5,975 nucleotides of DNA, from assembly GCA_035319065.1 (NCBI GenBank), contig DATHDM010000285.1, positions 1 to 5,975 on the forward strand, read 5' to 3'. Positions 5,149 to 5,975 of the stretch are shown one piece after another. Numbering within the stretch: the stretch's first letter is position 1; each line of letters opens with the position of its first letter. Under the pieces are notes generated by a model that saw only the letters and a program-made list of their open reading frames with translations, made no database searches and had not been told where the DNA came from. The translations under genes were made by a program, and so were the position numbers. This stretch comes from DASPRM01 sp035319065. Lineage in GTDB: Bacteria > Acidobacteriota > Terriglobia > Terriglobales > Acidobacteriaceae.

Positions 5149-5975
5149 TTGCTAACCGCAATTGACGTGGGCAGTGCGAAAACATGCGTCCTGGTGGCCG
5201 AAATCACCGATGGAGGCCTGCGCTATCGCTCGCATGGGGTGTGCGAATCGCGCGGCTCGCGTAAAGGCCTCATCGTGGACCTGGAGAAGGCAATTTTGTC
5301 CGTGCAGCGCGCGGTGGAAGAGGCGGAGAACGGCGCCGGCAGTCCGGTTGAGCATGCCGTGGTGGGAATTGCGGGTTCTCACGTGCGAGGGGTCAACAGC
5401 CAGGGAGGAAGCACGCTGGGGGCACGAAACCGGGAGATCACCCGCGACGACATCAAGCAATCGGTGGATCGCGCACGTGCCATCGCTCTGCCAGAAGATC
5501 GCCAGGTGCTGCACATCCTGCCGCAGGAATTCATTCTCGATGGCCAGCCGGGAGTGCGCGAACCCGCCGGAATGGTGGGCAGCAAGCTGGAGGTCCGAGT
5601 GCACGTGGTGACTGCCTCGGCCAGCGCCAGCCAGAACGTGATCACCACCCTCAACCGCGCTGGGGTGCACGTGGACAACACTGTGTATGAAGGGCTGGCC
5701 TGTGCCGAAGCGATCTTGCGAGGCGACGAGCGCGAACTAGGGGTCTGCCTGGCGGACCTGGGCGCGGGTTCGACAGACATGGTGGTTTGTCACGAAGGCT
5801 CGGTCATACACACGGGAGCCATTCCGATTGGTGGCGATCACTTTACCAATGATGTGGCAGTGGGTCTGCGAACCCCACTGGCCGATGCAGAGAAGATCAA
5901 GAAGCTGTTTGGCAATGCCGTGGTCACGCGGATTCCAGAGACTAATGAAATCGAAGTGCCGTCGGTGGGCGACCG
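5149..5975 (+). CDS. ftsA: Cell division protein FtsA, N-terminal part (cut by window edge)
   Basis: 275 complete codons are present and the frame runs off the right edge. FtsA is an actin-fold ATPase that tethers FtsZ filaments to the inner membrane and recruits later divisome proteins. Visible parts are the phosphate-1 motif AIDVGSAKTCVLV (4-16); the FtsA-specific 1C subdomain, roughly residues 80-165, with REITRDDI (95-102) and EPAGMVGSKLEVRVHVV (138-154); phosphate-2 LADLGAGSTDMVV (201-213); and IPIGGDHFTNDVA (225-237), followed by LADAEKIKKLFG. The 1C features and the neighbours separate it from MreB, DnaK and PilM. The start is TTG with a strong SD and a stop just upstream. Only three residues precede the first beta strand, a very short N-terminus for FtsA. 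The C-terminal amphipathic helix that binds the membrane is outside the window, as is the expected ftsZ. Confidence 0.94.
   Translation, partial: MLTAIDVGSAKTCVLVAEITDGGLRYRSHGVCESRGSRKGLIVDLEKAILSVQRAVEEAENGAGSPVEHAVVGIAGSHVRGVNSQGGSTLGARNREITRDDIKQSVDRARAIALPEDRQVLHILPQEFILDGQPGVREPAGMVGSKLEVRVHVVTASASASQNVITTLNRAGVHVDNTVYEGLACAEAILRGDERELGVCLADLGAGSTDMVVCHEGSVIHTGAIPIGGDHFTNDVAVGLRTPLADAEKIKKLFGNAVVTRIPETNEIEVPSVGD

Noticed and set aside
5683..5691. TGTGTATGA, an 8/9 reverse-strand DnaA-box match inside ftsA
   Set aside because: Single mismatched site in coding sequence with no partner; matches of this quality are expected by chance.
1..5975. Hidden mobile element, CRISPR array, RNA gene or defence system
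   Set aside because: Nearly all of the window is explained by six well-recognised cell wall and division genes on one strand. I saw no inverted terminal repeats, regular repeat-spacer units, tRNA-like folds or foreign-looking base composition.

Overview
This window is an internal stretch of a bacterial division and cell wall (dcw) cluster, all on the + strand. The order is murD (3' end only), ftsW, murG, murC, ftsQ, ftsA (5' part only). The sequence is GC-rich, at roughly 60% by eye. The gene order, the FtsW motif style (LMEGKQKLFFLPEPHTDFIF) and the FtsQ juxtamembrane sequence (SPFLRAQKRVPVRRG) suggest an Acidobacteriota-type bacterium. That placement is from recall of family style, not from a search, so it is moderate at best. 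The organism must be a peptidoglycan-making diderm or similar.

Region 1-2345 (murD end, ftsW, murG) is tightly packed: gaps are 9 nt between murD and ftsW and 1 nt between ftsW and murG. murC follows after 6 nt. These genes look co-transcribed and probably translationally coupled. ftsW uses a TTG start.

Region 3768-3986 is the main non-coding gap (219 nt) and the most interesting part of the window. It holds an imperfect hairpin, a fair sigma70-type promoter with an extended -10, a DnaA-box consensus match (TTTTCCACA) with a second near-match 15 nt further on, and a second TATAGT box about 40 nt before the ftsQ ATG. It probably makes ftsQ-ftsA (and presumably ftsZ beyond the window) separately controllable from the Mur genes, possibly by DnaA.

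Region 3987-5975 holds ftsQ and the first 275 codons of ftsA. Between them lies a 121-nt spacer with a perfect 6-bp hairpin and a possible micro-ORF ending 1 nt before the ftsA TTG start. A strong Shine-Dalgarno and an in-frame upstream stop fix that ftsA start.

Together the genes cover the last cytoplasmic and first membrane steps of wall synthesis (MurC and MurD add L-Ala and D-Glu, MurG makes lipid II, FtsW polymerises it at the septum). They also cover divisome assembly (FtsQ as periplasmic scaffold, FtsA as FtsZ membrane tether). I see no mobile element, CRISPR, tRNA/rRNA gene or unknown protein system. The notable points are regulatory or concern single residues.
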